Assembly (NCBI RefSeq): GCF_005517195.1
Contig: NZ_CP040244.1
Coordinates: 1,320,001 to 1,384,000 of the forward strand
Length of the DNA stretch: 64,000 nt
DNA from: Streptomyces vilmorinianum
Lineage (GTDB): Bacteria; Actinomycetota; Actinomycetes; Streptomycetales; Streptomycetaceae
Reading direction: 5' to 3'
The notes under the pieces were generated by a model. It searched no databases and had not been told where the DNA came from. It worked only from the letters and a program-made list of their open reading frames with translations. The translations under genes and the position numbers were made by a program. Each line of letters begins with the position of its first letter. The stretch's first letter is position 1. Shown piece by piece: positions 1 through 9,691 of this stretch.

Positions 1-2406
1 CACGCCGATCGCCGCCAGGTAGATCCGCTCGGCGCCCGCCTGCATCGGCGAGTCCACATACGCGGCCCGCTGCTCGGTGCGCAGCACCACCGAGAAGTCG
101 GGGGACTTCTTCGCGACCGCGGACCGCAGCGCCTCCCCGTCCACCGACGGCCCGGAGGCCAGCAGCACGGTGTCCGCCCGATGGGTCAGGTCGGCCGCGT
201 TGACCAGCAGGAAGTCCGCGCCGGGCAGGGCCGGCGTGGAGCTCCGTACCGCCACGATCCGCACCTTGAACTCGCCGGCCGCCGCGACCACGTCCTGGGG
301 CTCGGTGCCGAGCCGCTCCGCGACCTCGGGGGAGGCGATCGCCGGCAGGACCCGGTTGTAGTCGACCCGGCCGCCCGTCCCGGTGGACTTCAGCAGGTCT
401 GCGGGGAAGGGGCCGAAGCCGGTCTGCCGGGCGAGCCGGGTGTACGACTCCGGCTCCACGCCCACCAGGGCCGAGGTGCGGAGCTCCGGCGCGAGGCCCG
501 TCCCGGTCGGCAGCGCGATGCCGTACTCGACCTGGACCGGGGCCACGTCCCGTACCCCCGCCGTCTCCCGCACCGCCGCCGCCATCCCGTCCGGCAGCTT
601 CACGGCGTCCGCGTTCCCCGACACCCGCGCGTCCGCGCCGGTCTCCAGGAGCGCGGCCCGGTCGCGCGCGTCGGCGACCCCGGCGAGCACCGAGCCGCCG
701 AACGCGGCCGTCGTCAGCGCCACGAGCAGCGCGAGCAGCGGCAGCGCGCCGGTCGCCGAGGACCGCCCGGCGCGGGCGAGCGACAGGAAGCCGACCGCGC
801 CGCGCAGTCTGCGCGCCGGCCGGGTCGCCCAGCGCAGCGGCAGCGGATAGAGCCGTACGAGAACCAGCGCGGCGATCAGCGCGACCAGCACCGGGGCCGA
901 GCTGATCAGATAGTCCCCGGAATCCTCCGTGCCGCGGCGGCGCAGCGCGGCGACCGCGCCGACGGCCAGGGCGAGGAGGGTGAGCTCGGCGACCGTACGG
1001 CCCCGGGACGGGCGAGCGTCGACCAGGTCCTCGCGGCCGCCGCGCGTGAGGGGCCCCCGGTGCAGGAACAGCGCGCGCAGCGGCAGCGCCAGGGCGGCGA
1101 GCAGCGCGACCGCCCCGGCCGCGGCCAGGGCGGGCAGGAAGCGGGCCCCGGGGAACGCGAGCGTCGCGAGGAGCAGACCGAGGCCGGCGGCGGGCAGGGC
1201 GAGGACGGCCGTCTCGCCGAGCAGCCGTACGCCGATCCCGGCCGTCGAGCCGCCGCGCGAGCGCAGCAGCGCCAGTTCGGCGGCGCGCCGGGCCGCGAAC
1301 AGGCCGCCCGTCATGGCGAGTACGACCGCCGCGACTGCGCCGATGCCGAACGCCGCGACGGCGACGACCGGCGCGATCGCCGTACGCATCCCCCGGTACG
1401 CCTCGACGATCTCGTCGAGGCCGGTGCCGACCGCGCCGCTCGGCCCGACGACCTCCCGGACCTTCACCAGATCGGGGCCGCTGGAGAGCGAGGCGATCGT
1501 GGCGCGCAGGCGGGGCTCGTCCTGCGCGGAGAGATGGCCGGAGACGAGGGCGAGGCGCCAGTACAGCTCCGGATCGCCGTTGCTCACCAGGAGTACGGGA
1601 CCGCCCTCCGGCGGCAGCAGCAGCGCGGCCTGCCAGTAGAACTGGGTGCCGTCGCCGCCGGGCTTGACCGCGTACGCGGGGGTGCGCAGCAGCGGCTCGA
1701 CCGACCAGTAGCCGCCCTGCGGGCGCACCGGCTCGACGATGCCGGTGACGGTCACCGCGAGCGGGGTCAGGGAGTAGCGGGCCGGCACGTGCACCACCGA
1801 ACCGACCTTCAGACGCAGCGACTTCGCCGTCTCGGCGGTCACGGCGGCCTCGCTGGTGCCCTTGGCCGGGTCCGCCTTCGAGGGCAGCCGGCCCTCCCGT
1901 ACCGTCGCGTGCCGGTCGAGCGCCGACGGGGCGGACAGGACGAACTCCGGGGGCAGCTTGTACGGCTGCGGGAGCCAGGGATCGAGGCCGATGACCCGTG
2001 TGGTGGTCCGTACGCCGTGCACCGACTCGGCCGCGTCGATGCGCAGCGGGGCCGGCAGCAGCCGCTCAAGCGCGGACCGGCTCCGGGCCAGCGGACCGGG
2101 CCGCATGCCGTACTGCCGGGAGGCGAGCGGCAGGTTGGGAGGCGGCGGCTGGCTCGTGATGTCGAGGACGGTGTTGCGGGGGGCCGCGGTGGAGATGTCG
2201 TGCCGCAGGCCCTCGGTCTCGTACACGTCGACGGTACGGGGGAGGGCGGCCGCGAGGAACGCGGTGACCAGGACGAGGAGCGCGAAGGCCCATGCCGTCC
2301 CCGGCGCGGTCCGCAGCCGGGTCCGCACCCAGGGCGCCACGGCGCGAGCGGGTCTGCCGTCCTTGCGGGGCATGTCGGTCGCCTTCCTCCACTGTTCCGT
2401 ACGCAT
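1..2406 (-). CDS. FtsX-like ABC transporter permease, C-terminus beyond window
   Basis: The 802 visible codons start at ATG 2406 and run off the window edge. The N-terminus has a short basic stretch, then a hydrophobic segment (about residues 37-52, TAWAFALLVLVTAFLAAALP), then a long extracytoplasmic region. The stretch at about 1400-650 is rich in Ala/Leu helices typical of the FtsX/MacB core. The start codon overlaps the TGA of the upstream permease (TGATG), so translation is probably coupled. It is the last visible gene of a minus-strand ABC locus. FtsX-like permeases work with a LolD/MacB-type ATPase in substrate export or mechanotransmission; the substrate here is unknown. The start is preferred over the later ATG at 2373 because of the coupling. 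Confidence 0.85.
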   Translation of the reverse strand, partial: MRTEQWRKATDMPRKDGRPARAVAPWVRTRLRTAPGTAWAFALLVLVTAFLAAALPRTVDVYETEGLRHDISTAAPRNTVLDITSQPPPPNLPLASRQYGMRPGPLARSRSALERLLPAPLRIDAAESVHGVRTTTRVIGLDPWLPQPYKLPPEFVLSAPSALDRHATVREGRLPSKADPAKGTSEAAVTAETAKSLRLKVGSVVHVPARYSLTPLAVTVTGIVEPVRPQGGYWSVEPLLRTPAYAVKPGGDGTQFYWQAALLLPPEGGPVLLVSNGDPELYWRLALVSGHLSAQDEPRLRATIASLSSGPDLVKVREVVGPSGAVGTGLDEIVEAYRGMRTAIAPVVAVAAFGIGAVAAVVLAMTGGLFAARRAAELALLRSRGGSTAGIGVRLLGETAVLALPAAGLGLLLATLAFPGARFLPALAAAGAVALLAALALPLRALFLHRGPLTRGGREDLVDARPSRGRTVAELTLLALAVGAVAALRRRGTEDSGDYLISSAPVLVALIAALVLVRLYPLPLRWATRPARRLRGAVGFLSLARAGRSSATGALPLLALLVALTTAAFGGSVLAGVADARDRAALLETGADARVSGNADAVKLPDGMAAAVRETAGVRDVAPVQVEYGIALPTGTGLAPELRTSALVGVEPESYTRLARQTGFGPFPADLLKSTGTGGRVDYNRVLPAIASPEVAERLGTEPQDVVAAAGEFKVRIVAVRSSTPALPGADFLLVNAADLTHRADTVLLASGPSVDGEALRSAVAKKSPDFSVVLRTEQRAAYVDSPMQAGAERIYLAAIGV

Positions 2407-5400
2407 CACTGGTCCCCCTGGTGGCGCAGTGTCACGGCCGGGTCGGTGCGGCGCAGCGCGATCGTGGCGACGATCAGCAGCGGCAGCGTGGCGACCCCGG
2501 CGAGCAGCAGCGCCACGTGGCCGGGCGGGAGTTCGACCAGGACACGGGGAACGGGCCGGGCCGCCTGCCCGGTCAGGACGATCAGGGGGACGACGGCCCG
2601 GGTCAGCACGGCGCCGAGCGCCACGCCCACCAGCAGGCCGATGCCGACCAGGAGGCCCTGCTCGGCGGCGATCAGCCGGGCCAGCTGGCGGCGCGGCGCG
2701 CCGAGCGCCCGCAACACCCCGAACTCGGCGGACCGTTCACGGGTCGAGCCGGCCGCGCTGACCGCGAAGCCGACCGCCGCGAGCGCCGCCGCGGCCGCCG
2801 CCACCGCCATCAGCGCGGCGTTGGGGCCCGCGCCGAGCGGGTCGCCCAGCAGCTCGGCGGCCGCCTCGTCCCGTACGAGGACCTGCGTGGGGTCGACGTC
2901 GGGCCGGGCGCGCAGCGTGCGGGCGACCTCCACGGCCCGGCCGGGCGCGGTGGTCAGCCACCACTCGGTGGGCGGCAGGGACGCGGTGGGGTCGGTGGTG
3001 AGGAACCGGTTGGCCGCGTGCAGATCGATCAGGAGCGCGCCTCCGTCGTCGGGTGTGGCGGACGGCGCGGTCGCCGAAACGGTCCTGGCCCCGGCGCCGG
3101 TGGTGGGCAGCTCCCGTACGGAGTCCACGATCGTCACCTTCAGCCTCAGGCCGCCCAGGGACACCTCGACACGGTCGCCCTTCTTCGCGGCGGCCGTCGT
3201 GAGGAACGCGTCCGTCGCCACCGCCGGCAGCGTCGCGGGCCGTGCGGGCAGCGGGGCGGTGATCCGCAGGCCGTACTCCTCCTGCCCTTCCTGTGCCGGA
3301 TGCGCGGGGTCGGCCGAGGGCCTACCGGCCACGAACCCGACCGAGTACGGCGCCGTGGCGGTCGCCGACCCGGTCAGCGGGACCGGGTTCCCCCGCCGCC
3401 CGTTCGAGGTCTCCTGGTAGCCCGTGCTCCAGGAGGTGAGGGAGCGCACGGCGTCGACCGGGCGCTCGCCGCCGCCCTCGTGGAGGGAGACGAGCCGCTC
3501 GACGGCGAAGGTCTGCGGCCCGCCCCGCCCGTCGGTGACCCGCCCGTCCAGCTCCACGCCGGTCAGCGTCAGCCCGTCTCCGGGCCCGGGCACGGCTCCT
3601 GGCGAGCCGCCCAGGTCGAGGGTCAGCCGGTGCGGCTGCCCGTCGGAGGGAAGCGGCCCGAGGGGCTGACGGTACGGAATGCCGTAGCGGTCCTCCACGA
3701 CGACCGTCACCTGCGCCGGGGCCGTGCCGGGCGGCGCCGTGCGCCGCAGGTCGAGCGTGAGGCCGTGGCTCCCGACGGGCAGGGCCACCCCCGGGCGCGG
3801 ACCGGCCTTCGGGGCCAGCGACGTGAGCAGGGAGCCGGCGGGGCGGTCCGCGAGGTCGTCGCGCAGCAGGAAACCGTCGGCGGCGTGCACGGTGTCGAGG
3901 GCGAGGACGGTCGCCGTCCGGTTGCCCGCGAGGGTCGTCGTCGTGCGGTGCGCGGGGGCGGCCGAGCGGACCCCGGGCAGCGAGGTGTACTGCCCGCTCT
4001 GGGCGGGGTCGGCGGCGCCTTCGGTCAGGACCCGTAGCGCCGTTCCCGTACGGAAGTCGGCCCGGTCGGTCTGCGAGCGGTCCCAGGACGCGCTCTGGCC
4101 GATGGCGAGCATGCCCATCGCGACCGAGAGGACGAGCAGCAGCACCGGGCCCGCGCCGCGCAGCGGGCGGCGGCTGAACTGCCAGCCGGCGAGCGCGGCC
4201 GGCAGCCCCCGCCCGCCGGCGGCGCGCCGCTCGGCGAGCCTGGCGGTCGGCGGCAGCAGACGCAGGGTCAGGACGGTGCCGGCGAGCAGTGCGAGCGCGG
4301 GGGCGGCCACCAGAAGCGGGTCGATGCCGAGAGCGCCCCAGCGGTCGCCGCTGAGCGCACCGCCGCCGGCGTCCCCGGAAACGGTGACGGAACCGGACCC
4401 GGACCCGGAGCTGGACCCGGTGTCGGACCCGGACCCCGTGCCGGACGCGCCGGTCTGCCGGTCGAGCTGCCAGTACGCGACGGCCGCGAGGACGAGCAGG
4501 CCGACGTCCGCCCCGGCCCGTACAGGCGCGGGCAGGGCGGCCGTACGCCCCTTGCGCGGGGTCACCGCACCGCCGTCCCCCGTGCTCAGCGCGGGCGCCA
4601 CGACGGCGGCCGCACAGCACACGGCGACGAGCGCCGCGACCAGCCACACCTGGCCGGGCGGGGCGTCGTCGAGGCGTACACCGAGCGCGCCGAGCGAGGT
4701 CCGGTCGGCGAGCAGCCGGGTCAGCGGCCCCGCGAGCAGCGGTGCGACCACGGCCGCGGGCACGGCGAGCAGCAGCGCCTCGACGGCGGCGAGCCAGGCG
4801 ATCCGGCGCCGCGAACCGCCGCGCGCCCGCAGCAGTTCGGTCTCGCCCGACCGCTCGGAGCTGAGCAGCCGGGCGACGAGCAGCAGGGCGTACGCGGCGA
4901 GCAGCACCAGCTGCACGGCGACGATCGCCAGCGTGGACCGGGAGACGAGCAGGGCCCGTCCGGTCTGCTCCAGGACGGTCGGCAGCGAGGTGCGGGCGCT
5001 GACCGTGCCGCCGAATCCTGTGGTGTCGGCGGCGAGCGCGGCCGGCTCCGCCGAGGCGGCCGCGTGCAGCGCCTCCATCCGGTCGGTGGTGACCCTGGTG
5101 AAGTCGGCCGTGGCCAGCCAGGACGTCTCGCCCGCGGTGACCCGCCCGGAGTCGAGGACGGCGGGGTCGGCGACCAGCGGGCCGTACGTCGTGAACACGA
5201 CGGTCTTCACGCCGCGCCCGCCGGCCGGGTCCAACTGCCAGTACAGGTCGGTGAGGTCGAGCGCCCGGTAGAGCCCCGTGATCCGGACCTTCACCGACGG
5301 GCCGCCGAGCCGGTCGGTGAGATCGAGCACGGTCCCCGGACCGATCCGCAACCGCTTGGCCGCCTCCTCGGGCAGCGCCACGTCGATGCTGTCGCTGCTC

Positions 5401-5822
5401 GTGCTGTCCGGCCAGGCGCCCTTCACGAGCGCGAGCCTCGACCGGTCGAGTGCGGCGATGTGGGTGAGGTCGGGCTCGCCCAGGCGCGCGGCCGGATCCT
5501 GAAGCGTGCGCGGCAGTGCGTAAGGACCGGAGCGCTCCAGCTTCCGTACGCTCACCGGCAGTCCGTCGAAGGTCCTGCTCGCGGCCTCACGCGCCGCCGT
5601 GTCGGCGCTCTCCCGCTTCGCCACCGGCACCTGCCCGGCGACGACCAGAGCGGCGGCGGGTGCGGCACGGCCCCGCAGGGTGCTCTGGAGAGCGGCGTTG
5701 CCGATGGAGCCGGAGAAGGCGGCGAGGGCCGCGAGCACGGAGGTGGTCAGCAGGACGGCGAGGAGCGCCGCGGCGAGCAGCAACTGGTGTGCTCTGACGC
5801 GCAGAAGTACGAACCCGGTCAC
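2406..5822 (-). CDS. large FtsX/MacB-like ABC transporter permease
   Basis: This 1138-residue protein has a hydrophobic segment near its start (residues about 7-32), a long extracytoplasmic domain, a central group of membrane helices (about residues 290-420), a second extracytoplasmic domain, and a final helix group (about 1000-1130). That is the duplicated FtsX-permease plan. A low-complexity Ser/Gly/Thr linker lies at about 4365-4450. I chose GTG 5822 because AGGGGGATCG precedes it and the protein then begins directly before the first helix. ATG 5888 is open in frame but has no good ribosome site and would add a repetitive VSG/DSGG leader. It overlaps the next permease by one base. No ATPase is fused, so it presumably uses the ATPase at 8344-9123. 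Confidence 0.85.
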   Translation of the reverse strand: MTGFVLLRVRAHQLLLAAALLAVLLTTSVLAALAAFSGSIGNAALQSTLRGRAAPAAALVVAGQVPVAKRESADTAAREAASRTFDGLPVSVRKLERSGPYALPRTLQDPAARLGEPDLTHIAALDRSRLALVKGAWPDSTSSDSIDVALPEEAAKRLRIGPGTVLDLTDRLGGPSVKVRITGLYRALDLTDLYWQLDPAGGRGVKTVVFTTYGPLVADPAVLDSGRVTAGETSWLATADFTRVTTDRMEALHAAASAEPAALAADTTGFGGTVSARTSLPTVLEQTGRALLVSRSTLAIVAVQLVLLAAYALLLVARLLSSERSGETELLRARGGSRRRIAWLAAVEALLLAVPAAVVAPLLAGPLTRLLADRTSLGALGVRLDDAPPGQVWLVAALVAVCCAAAVVAPALSTGDGGAVTPRKGRTAALPAPVRAGADVGLLVLAAVAYWQLDRQTGASGTGSGSDTGSSSGSGSGSVTVSGDAGGGALSGDRWGALGIDPLLVAAPALALLAGTVLTLRLLPPTARLAERRAAGGRGLPAALAGWQFSRRPLRGAGPVLLLVLSVAMGMLAIGQSASWDRSQTDRADFRTGTALRVLTEGAADPAQSGQYTSLPGVRSAAPAHRTTTTLAGNRTATVLALDTVHAADGFLLRDDLADRPAGSLLTSLAPKAGPRPGVALPVGSHGLTLDLRRTAPPGTAPAQVTVVVEDRYGIPYRQPLGPLPSDGQPHRLTLDLGGSPGAVPGPGDGLTLTGVELDGRVTDGRGGPQTFAVERLVSLHEGGGERPVDAVRSLTSWSTGYQETSNGRRGNPVPLTGSATATAPYSVGFVAGRPSADPAHPAQEGQEEYGLRITAPLPARPATLPAVATDAFLTTAAAKKGDRVEVSLGGLRLKVTIVDSVRELPTTGAGARTVSATAPSATPDDGGALLIDLHAANRFLTTDPTASLPPTEWWLTTAPGRAVEVARTLRARPDVDPTQVLVRDEAAAELLGDPLGAGPNAALMAVAAAAAALAAVGFAVSAAGSTRERSAEFGVLRALGAPRRQLARLIAAEQGLLVGIGLLVGVALGAVLTRAVVPLIVLTGQAARPVPRVLVELPPGHVALLLAGVATLPLLIVATIALRRTDPAVTLRHQGDQ

Positions 5823-5827
5823 CGATC

Positions 5828-5871
5828 CCCCTGAATCCCCTGAAACCCCTGAAACCCGTGATCCCCTGAAC
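5828..5871 (-). repeat. tandem 9-bp repeat carrying Shine-Dalgarno-like cores
   Basis: On the plus strand CCCCTGAA(T/A) occurs at 5828, 5837 and 5846, followed by a degenerate copy at 5855 and another at 5863. Read on the gene strand each unit supplies TTCAGGGG, so up to five AGGGG cores stack directly upstream of the GTG start at 5822. Only the last core is placed correctly for initiation. Confidence 0.8.
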
Positions 5872-5989
5872 GCGCGTCGAACGTTCATCGGATGCTTTCA
5901 GAGGGCACGTGCCGCTGGTAACCGCTTGCGGGGAGACCTTGACTGGATCGTGACCGTTATCCGGGGGTACGGAACCGGAATGCGTGCCC

Positions 5990-8347
5990 TCAGTCGCCGC
6001 GCGGCACCCAGCGGTGCGTGAACCGGGCGGCCAGGACCCCGCCCGCCAGCGTGGCCGCCGCGCAGACGGCGAGGGCGAGCGCGAGCCCGCACGCGAGCAG
6101 CCCGAGCGGGGAGTCGCCCGAGGGCGCCAGGAACCCGAGGTTGAAGGAGGCGAGCAGCCCGGCGAAGAGCGTGGCCAGGACCAGCGCGCAGATGGTCGGC
6201 ACCCCCATGCCCCACCAGGCGACCCGCAGATGGAAGCGCACCCCCGAGGTGTACCCGGCCAGGGGGCGCAGTTCGTCGGCCCGGTCGAGGAAGGCGTGCA
6301 GCAGCCCCGCCGAGCCCGTCAGCGTCAGGAAGGCGAATCCGGCCGCCGCGATCAGCATCACCCAGTCCGCGATCCGGGCGCGGGCCGCCGACCCGACGCC
6401 GTACTCGACACCGGGCACCTCGACCTGGGGCATCGGAAAGGCCCGGTACGCGGCCCGCTCGATCCGCTCGGCCCCGTCAGCCACGGCGGTCCCGTCAGCC
6501 CGGTCGGTCCCGTCGGCTCCCTGGGTGAGGACGACGAACGCGCCCGCACCCTCGCGGAGTTCGTCGGACCCGGCCGCCGCCCGGACGTCCACCTCGCCGA
6601 AGCTCATCCAGCGCAGGGCCTCCGTGCGCGGGGTCCGCTCGGCGAACACCTCGGCGGCGGGCAGCGGTTCGCCGTGCGGGCAGACCGTCACGGGCGCCAG
6701 CGCCACCAGGTCGCGGCACTCGCCGACGAGGACGGGCCGGGCGTTCCGGTCCGAGTGGACGATCCGCAGCGCCCGGTCGCCGGGCGCGAGCGCGGCCAGG
6801 AAACGGTCCGCCTCCCTCCGGTCCGACGCGCCGTTCACCTGGAGGAGCCGGCCGTCGAGGTGCGCGGCGAGCACGGCGGCATGCCGGGCCTCGGTGGTCA
6901 ACTCGCTGATACTGACCTGAACCTGGGCGAGCAGCCCCAGGAGCACCGCGAGCGCGGCACACGTCCGGGCGATCACCCCGGGGTGCGCGGCCGCCCAACG
7001 GCCCCCGACCAGCCGGGCCGCGTCGCCGCGCCGGGGTCCGGTCAGGCGTACGGAGAGCCTCGCGGCGGCCCTGCCGAGCAGCGGCGGCAGCCCGGCGAGC
7101 GCCAGGATCGCGCCGACGGTGAAGAGCCGTACGCCCGGCAGATCCCCGATCATCGCGCCCCACAGCGCGCACAGGGTCCCGATCCCGCAGAGCCGGCCTG
7201 GCCAGGCGGGCGGCCGGTCCCGGACCGGGCGCGGACGGGCGCCCGCCGCGGGACCGATCCGCAGATGCAGCAGCGCGAACGCCAGGCACAGCACGGCCCA
7301 GACCACGAGGAGTGAGAGCGGGAACGACCAGCGCAGGGCGGTGAGATCGCGGGCGGCGATCTCGTACCCCGTCACGGGAAGCGTGAACCCGGTGAAGGCG
7401 AGGACCGTCAGCGGAAGCCCCGCGACGAGCGTGCCGACGGCCAGAGGGCGCAGACACTCGCCTGCGGCGATGCGGGCGCGTACGGAACGGCCGGCACCGA
7501 TCGCGTGCAGCACGGCGAGACGGCGGTCCCGGCCGCGGGCACCGAGCCGCGCGCCGACGACGAGCAGGACGGCGGCGGGCAGGCCGAGCAGCGGGAACAT
7601 CAGCCAGTACAGGTCGCTTTCGGCGCGGTCGAAGCCCTGACTCAGGAACGGGGACGGTCCGGTGAGCGGGGCGCCGCCGAAGCCCGTGATGAGGCGGGAG
7701 TACGGCTTGCCCCCGATCCCCGCGTCGGCCGGAGGGTGCCGGTAGACGAACAGTTCGCCCGGGTCGACGAGACCGCTCGGGGCGATGGTGCCGGCCGATC
7801 GGCCGAAGCGGGTCGCGGCGGCGGGCAGGATGTCGAGGAGCGCGGGCGACACGAACGCCTCGCCGGGCTCCGGCCAGCGGGGCAGACCCGGCGGTGGGGC
7901 GGCGACCCGGCCGGGGAGCGGTTCGACGGCCACGACCGAGAAGGCCCGGTCGCCCACGGTGTCCGAGCCCTCCCACCAGAGGGCGGCGGGCGTGGCGCCG
8001 GGGGCGGCCGGTACCGGGAGCCGGGCGGCGGCCCGGAAGTCACGGGCGCCGTACACGGCCCGGTCGACCTGCGCGCCCCAGACGAGCAGGGCCGCGGCGA
8101 CGGCGGCGAGCGTCAGACAGAGCGCCTGGACGGCATGACGCGGATCCCGCCGCCCGCCCGCGGCCCGCCGTCCGACGGCGAGCAGCTGCGCCGTGACACC
8201 CCGCCGGCGACGGCTCGGCCGGGGCCTGCTGGGCAGGGCCGTGCTGGGCCGGGTGGGGGCCGGAGCGGTGAGGCCCGCGCCAGGGCGACCGGCGTCCGAC
8301 GCGCTCGGCGAGGCCGACGCGGGCGCGCCGGGTCGGGTGCGGCTCAC
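5990..8347 (-). CDS. FtsX-like ABC transporter permease
   Basis: This 785-residue membrane protein has a long basic, Pro/Ala-rich N-terminus, a first helix at about residues 70-90, and an extracytoplasmic domain. Helix groups follow at about 255-470, with a last group near 640-775 that includes FLTLTGSAGLLHAFLDRADE. Its GTG start overlaps the ATPase stop codon (GTGA, four bases), so ATPase and permease are almost certainly made together. It is diverged from the two larger permeases downstream and probably forms the core transporter with the 8344-9123 ATPase. The family exports lipoproteins, peptides or drugs, or activates cell-wall enzymes; nothing in the sequence fixes the substrate. Confidence 0.88.
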   Translation of the reverse strand: MSRTRPGAPASASPSASDAGRPGAGLTAPAPTRPSTALPSRPRPSRRRRGVTAQLLAVGRRAAGGRRDPRHAVQALCLTLAAVAAALLVWGAQVDRAVYGARDFRAAARLPVPAAPGATPAALWWEGSDTVGDRAFSVVAVEPLPGRVAAPPPGLPRWPEPGEAFVSPALLDILPAAATRFGRSAGTIAPSGLVDPGELFVYRHPPADAGIGGKPYSRLITGFGGAPLTGPSPFLSQGFDRAESDLYWLMFPLLGLPAAVLLVVGARLGARGRDRRLAVLHAIGAGRSVRARIAAGECLRPLAVGTLVAGLPLTVLAFTGFTLPVTGYEIAARDLTALRWSFPLSLLVVWAVLCLAFALLHLRIGPAAGARPRPVRDRPPAWPGRLCGIGTLCALWGAMIGDLPGVRLFTVGAILALAGLPPLLGRAAARLSVRLTGPRRGDAARLVGGRWAAAHPGVIARTCAALAVLLGLLAQVQVSISELTTEARHAAVLAAHLDGRLLQVNGASDRREADRFLAALAPGDRALRIVHSDRNARPVLVGECRDLVALAPVTVCPHGEPLPAAEVFAERTPRTEALRWMSFGEVDVRAAAGSDELREGAGAFVVLTQGADGTDRADGTAVADGAERIERAAYRAFPMPQVEVPGVEYGVGSAARARIADWVMLIAAAGFAFLTLTGSAGLLHAFLDRADELRPLAGYTSGVRFHLRVAWWGMGVPTICALVLATLFAGLLASFNLGFLAPSGDSPLGLLACGLALALAVCAAATLAGGVLAARFTHRWVPRGD

Positions 8348-9123
8348 GCGCTGCCCTCCGCGCGGGTTTCGGCCCGGGCCCCGGCTACGACCTCGGTCCT
8401 CGCTGCGGCGTCAGCCCCGGCCTCCGGCTCGTCCGCCTCGGCCTCCGGCTCGTCCGCCTCGGTCAGGCGTCCGTCGCGGAGGTGGAGGCGGCGGTCGGCG
8501 TGGCAGGCGACGGCCGGGTTGTGGGTGACGGCGACCAGCGTCGTGCCGTACCGGTCGGGCAGGCCGAACAGCAGCGCGCGCACCTCGTCGGTGGCCCGCT
8601 CGTCGAGCGCGCCGGTCGGCTCGTCGGCGAGGATCAGCGGCGGGCGGGTGGACAGGGCCCTGGCCACCGCGACCCGCTGCCGCTCACCGCCGGACAGCAC
8701 GCTCGCCGGGGAGTCGGCCACCTCCCCGACCCCGAGCTCTCCGAGGAGCCGCTCGGCCGTCTCGTACGCCTCGCGCCGGCCCCTGCCCGCGATCAGCAGC
8801 GGCAGGGCCGCGTTCTCGACGGCGCTCAGCTCCGGCAGCAGCTCACCGAACTGGTACACGAAGCCGATCGTCCGCAGCCGCCACGCCGCGGCCTTCGCGG
8901 GCCGCAGCGTGGCGGCGTCGGTCCCGCACACCCGTACCGTCCCCGCCTGCGGCCGGTGCAGCCCGGCGAGCACCGAGAGGAGCGTGGACTTGCCACTGCC
9001 GCTGGGGCCCATGACGGCGATCGACTCGCCCGCGTGGGCGGTCAGGCGTATGTCGCGCAGCAGGGTGCGGCCGCCGAGCGCGCAGGTCAGGCCGGAGACG
9101 TCGAGGGTGGGGGAGGAGCTCAT
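8344..9123 (-). CDS. MacB/LolD-type ABC transporter ATP-binding protein
   Basis: This 259-residue ATPase has Walker A GPSGSGKST (about residues 39-47), the signature LSGGERQR, Walker B LILADEP and the switch His in VAVTHNP. The YQFGELLPELSAVENAALPL block is typical of the LolD/MacB/FtsE subfamily. The C-terminal 35 residues are an acidic/Ala tail with a duplicated EADEPEA motif, probably disordered. The start lies three bases after the stop of the small secreted protein upstream and has no clear ribosome site of its own, suggesting translational coupling. Its stop overlaps the permease start. It should energise the FtsX-like permeases of this locus. Confidence 0.95.
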   Translation of the reverse strand: MSSSPTLDVSGLTCALGGRTLLRDIRLTAHAGESIAVMGPSGSGKSTLLSVLAGLHRPQAGTVRVCGTDAATLRPAKAAAWRLRTIGFVYQFGELLPELSAVENAALPLLIAGRGRREAYETAERLLGELGVGEVADSPASVLSGGERQRVAVARALSTRPPLILADEPTGALDERATDEVRALLFGLPDRYGTTLVAVTHNPAVACHADRRLHLRDGRLTEADEPEAEADEPEAGADAAARTEVVAGARAETRAEGSA

Positions 9124-9126
9124 GGA

Positions 9127-9456
9127 TCAGTAGTGCGTCTTCCAGCCGGAGCAGGCGTCGGGGGCGAACGGGATGTTCTCGCAGACGTTCAGCTGGTAGA
9201 CCGACGAGGAGCTCGACCCGCCCGTCCGGCAGTAGCCGCCGGTCTCCTCCACGCGCCCGGTGACACCGTTGAGGCGCCTGTACTCGCTGTAGACGTTGAA
9301 GCCGTCGACCTCCCTGTCACACACCCCGACGTACGAGTGGTCGGAGACGATGTAACCGAAGTCGCTGCCCTGGTACACGTAGAACGTGCCGCCGAAGGCG
9401 CTGCTGCTCCCGATCAGGGCGGTGACCGCGCCGACCGCCAGTGCACCCAGACGCAT
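9127..9456 (-). CDS. small secreted four-cysteine protein, unknown function
   Basis: I do not recognise the family. The 109-residue product begins MRLGALAVGAVTALIGSSSA, a convincing signal peptide. The mature part is about 86 residues, Tyr/Ser/Gly-rich, with exactly four cysteines (VGVC, GGYC, NVC, DAC), enough for two disulfides. ATG 9456 was chosen because GGAG lies just upstream; GTG/ATG choices further up to 9519 lack a ribosome site and would put a basic stretch before the signal. The gene is first in the ABC operon and its stop is three bases from the ATPase start, so it may be the transporter's extracellular partner or cargo. That role is inference only. Confidence 0.7.
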   Translation of the reverse strand: MRLGALAVGAVTALIGSSSAFGGTFYVYQGSDFGYIVSDHSYVGVCDREVDGFNVYSEYRRLNGVTGRVEETGGYCRTGGSSSSSVYQLNVCENIPFAPDACSGWKTHY

Positions 9457-9691
9457 GGTTCTCCGTCGCACGACGAACCTCCACAAGACGAGGGGCACCC
9501 GCCCGGTGCGGATGCCCATTCGATGTGTTGCGGTGTTGCGTGTTGCGCGGGTGAACCTATGGGGTGAGGGAGACCGATGGCAGCACGTGTCGGTCAGATG
9601 ACCGAATGTGGCCGACGGCTGGCGCGAACCAGTGGGATCAGTGGGGCAGCGGGATCCGCAGGCTCCGCGGACTCCGCACGACTCCGAGGGC

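Noticed and set aside
181..3420. Long plus-strand frame (1079 codons) opposite the FtsX-like permeases
   Set aside because: It has no ribosome site or family features; it is antisense to two convincing membrane-protein genes and reflects GC-rich codon bias.
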